A stretch of 64,000 bases of DNA, taken from assembly GCF_041435115.1 (NCBI RefSeq), contig NZ_CP108046.1, positions 10,354,001-10,418,000 on the forward strand, read 5' to 3'. Source of the DNA: Streptomyces sp. NBC_00289 (lineage in GTDB: Bacteria; Actinomycetota; Actinomycetes; Streptomycetales; Streptomycetaceae). A program made the position numbers and the translations under genes. The notes beneath the pieces are model-generated. The model was given only the letters and a program-made list of their open reading frames with translations, did not search any database and was not told the origin of the DNA. Positions 62,290 through 64,000 of the stretch are shown here, one piece after another; within the stretch, counting starts at the first letter, position 1; each line of letters starts with the position of its first letter.

Positions 62290-64000
62290 GGTGATCTGGT
62301 CCCAGATCGTGAATCGAATGGTCATCTCGAGGCGGTGGCGGCCGGGCCGGAAGTGGGGTGATATGCCGCTGAACGCGGCCACGAACCGTTGGGCTTCGCC
62401 GACCTAGAAGCCCTTCATCGCGCCTTCGCGTTACCTAGTGCTGCATTCCTCTTTGGATGTACGCATATCGGCGTCGTAGTTGGCGGGTGGGCGGGGCTGG
62501 CCGGCCCCAGATCCAGGGGCGGGCTCGGGCGTTGAGTTGCCGGGTGGCTACGGCTGTGGCCTGGGTGATGTCGTCGGGGTTGGCGAAGGACCGTCCGGCC
62601 AGGGCGGTCTTGCGGAAGATCCGCCACCAGCCTTCCTGCAGGTTCAGCCAGCAGGCGCCGACCGGGATGAACGCGTGGTGGATGCGGGGGTGGTCCTCCA
62701 GCCAGGTCCGGGTGGACAGGCTGTTGTGGGAGGACAGGTTGTCGGTGACGATCCAGATCTCACCGGCCGGATTGGCGTCCTCGAGGCCGGATTGGCGTCC
62801 TCGACCAGTTGAAGGAATTGCTGGTAGAAGACGCTGTTGCGGGAGGATGCGGCCATGGTGATCTGCTGGCCGTCCCGGATGCGTAAAGCCCCGTAGACCC
62901 AGGTCTTTTCTGGCCCGCGGCCGGAGTCGAGCTCGGACTTGATCCGGTGCCCGTCGGGTGACCAGCCCGGTGCGGGCGGAAAAGTGCGGGGGATCACCGG
63001 CCCCAGTTCGTCAGCGCAGATCACCGTCGCGCCGTCGGGTGGCTGGGTGTAGAGGCCGATGATCCGCGTCCTTTTCCCGCGAAGTCCGGGTCCTTTGAAC
63101 GGGTCCAGGATCGGGTACGGCGCCAGCGCACCCCCTCGGCAACCAGGATCCTGCGCACCTGGGAGCGGCCGACCTCGATACCCAGCTGCCGGGCCTGGGC
63201 GGCCAGGGAGTCCAGCGTCCACTCGGCCGGCCCGGCTTCGTCGGCCGCCCACAGTTCCCCGCCCGGCTCCCACCGCAGCCGGCCCGGCGGCACCTGTTTG
63301 ACCAGAGCGATGATCCGGGATCGCTCGGCCTCGGTGATCCGCCGCTTGCGGCCCTGCCCGCCCAGATCATCCAGCCCCTCCAGCCCGGAGCGGTTGAAGC
63401 GGTGCAGCCAGCAGCGGACCGTTTTCTCGCTGCAGCCCAGCTCCACCGCGATCGCCGGCACCCGCAGCCCCGACCAGCTCAGGTCGATCATCCGGGCCCG
63501 CATCACCACATCCCGCGGCGCCTTCCGCGCCCGCGACAACCGACGGACAACTGCCCGTTCGTCCTCGTCACAGCCCGGCCGTGCCCATAACACCATGCCC
63601 AGCACCCGCCCCCGAGCACCATCAACTACCCCGCCACCAAGACATATACCCAACCAAAGCGGAATCCAGCACTAGCTAGTGGGCTGGTGCGAGTTCTCGG
63701 CCCGGTTGTTCAACCCTTTGTGGGAGCGGTGCTCCATCGACGGCATTACCTCGCAGTGGGCGGCTCCGTAGGAGCGGAGCTTGTGGGTGACGACCACCCG
63801 CGGTACCGTGCCTGTCTCCTTGACGAGTCTGCGGAAGAAACGCCTGGCCGCGGCCTTGTCGCGCCGGTTCTGGACCAGGATGTCGAGCACATCGCCGTCC
63901 TGGTCGACGGCCCACCACAGCTACTTCTGTCTCCGTTTATCCTGATGAAGACCTCGTCCAGGTGCCACTTTTCGCCGGGCCGGGGGCGCCGGCGGTGCAG
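62290..64000 (-). pseudogene. IS6-family transposase split by IS630, window edge
   Basis: Minus strand from the window edge: PGEKWHLDEVFIRINGD, then a shift and a TAG where Tyr is expected (QK-stop-LWWAVDQDGD), VLDILVQNRRDKAAARRFFR, RSYGAAHCEVMPSMEHRSHK and NNRAENSHQPT. It continues beyond IS630 at 62434 with a stop in place of Gln, REGAMKGF and FSGISPHFRPGRH. The gene is a pseudogene and starts outside the window. Confidence 0.85.
62439..63671 (-). mobile_element. IS630-family element inside IS6
   Basis: Ends TGCTGCATTCC and GGAATCCAGCA, flanked by CTAG on both sides (62435-62438, 63672-63675), which includes the TA typical of IS630 targets. The transposase starts near 63600 (RARKAPRDVVMRARMIDLSW, VELGCSEKTVRCWLHRFNRS) and shifts frame near 63085. 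It continues TRIIGLYTQPPDGATVICAD, PGWSPDGHRIKSELDSGRGP and SRNSVFYQQFLQLVEDANPA, and is broken again by a 20-bp tandem duplication at 62766-62805. It is inactive. Confidence 0.85.

Overview
The window looks like an accessory segment of a Streptomyces-type actinomycete, for example a chromosome arm or a large plasmid. The supporting signs are very high GC in every intact gene, GTG/TTG starts, Streptomyces-like IS families, secreted proteins with actinobacterial signal peptides, and one lipoprotein/Tat-like Rieske protein. There is no housekeeping operon, rRNA gene or complete tRNA. About two thirds of the DNA is mobile elements or their debris: ISAs1, ISAzo13, IS5 (several types), IS6, IS256, IS1380, IS630, IS701, IS3, IS66, IS110, IS21, IS30, ISL3, group II introns and one MITE-like element. 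Many are inserted into one another. Inverted ends and target duplications can be read directly for many of them, so the order of insertion can be reconstructed.

Layout. 0-0.9 kb: XRE regulator with a coupled membrane protein. 0.9-3.5 kb: IS wreckage with an intact ISAs1. 3.5-5.7 kb: two coupled unknown genes, a decayed stretch, and a Phd/VapC-type toxin-antitoxin pair. 5.7-8.7 kb: IS6, IS256 and IS5 remnants, the IS5 split by an intact DDE element. 8.8-9.9 kb: broken small membrane gene and a Rieske lipoprotein. 10-17.2 kb: ISAzo13 and IS5 elements inserted into IS256 and DUF5372 genes. 17.5-19.9 kb: small membrane protein, L,D-transpeptidase and a frameshifted AT-rich gene. 19.9-24.7 kb: IS1380, IS5 copies, group II intron debris. 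24.7-33 kb: a complete 2,292-residue RHS/SpvB polymorphic toxin with a small ORF behind it and a double-FKBP lipoprotein in front. 33.3-43.6 kb: IS1380, decayed second Rieske gene, ISAs1, IS701/IS66 remnants, IS5 copy, a tRNA 3' fragment, an SRPBCC protein, MITE, ISAzo13. 43.7-54.0 kb: one IS256 element carrying six other ISs, some nested. 54.0-57.5 kb: secreted sphingomyelinase C and secreted neutral ceramidase. 57.5-64 kb: decayed DNA, an acyltransferase-3 gene and IS630 inside IS6.

How the cargo genes fit together. Two units look like working biology. The first is FKBP lipoprotein, then RHS toxin with a C-terminal tip resembling papain-fold deamidase toxins, then a 41-codon ORF ending at a strong hairpin terminator. 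This suggests an exported antagonism system whose immunity gene is short, atypical or lost. The second is sphingomyelinase plus ceramidase, two successive steps of extracellular sphingolipid breakdown. Two identical ISAzo13 copies in direct orientation, about 28.4 kb apart, bracket the RHS unit and could excise or amplify it by homologous recombination.

The long uninterrupted RHS, IS21, ISL3, IS30 and ceramidase frames argue that most frameshifts in remnants are real decay and not sequencing error. I could run no search, so all family names come from motif recognition.
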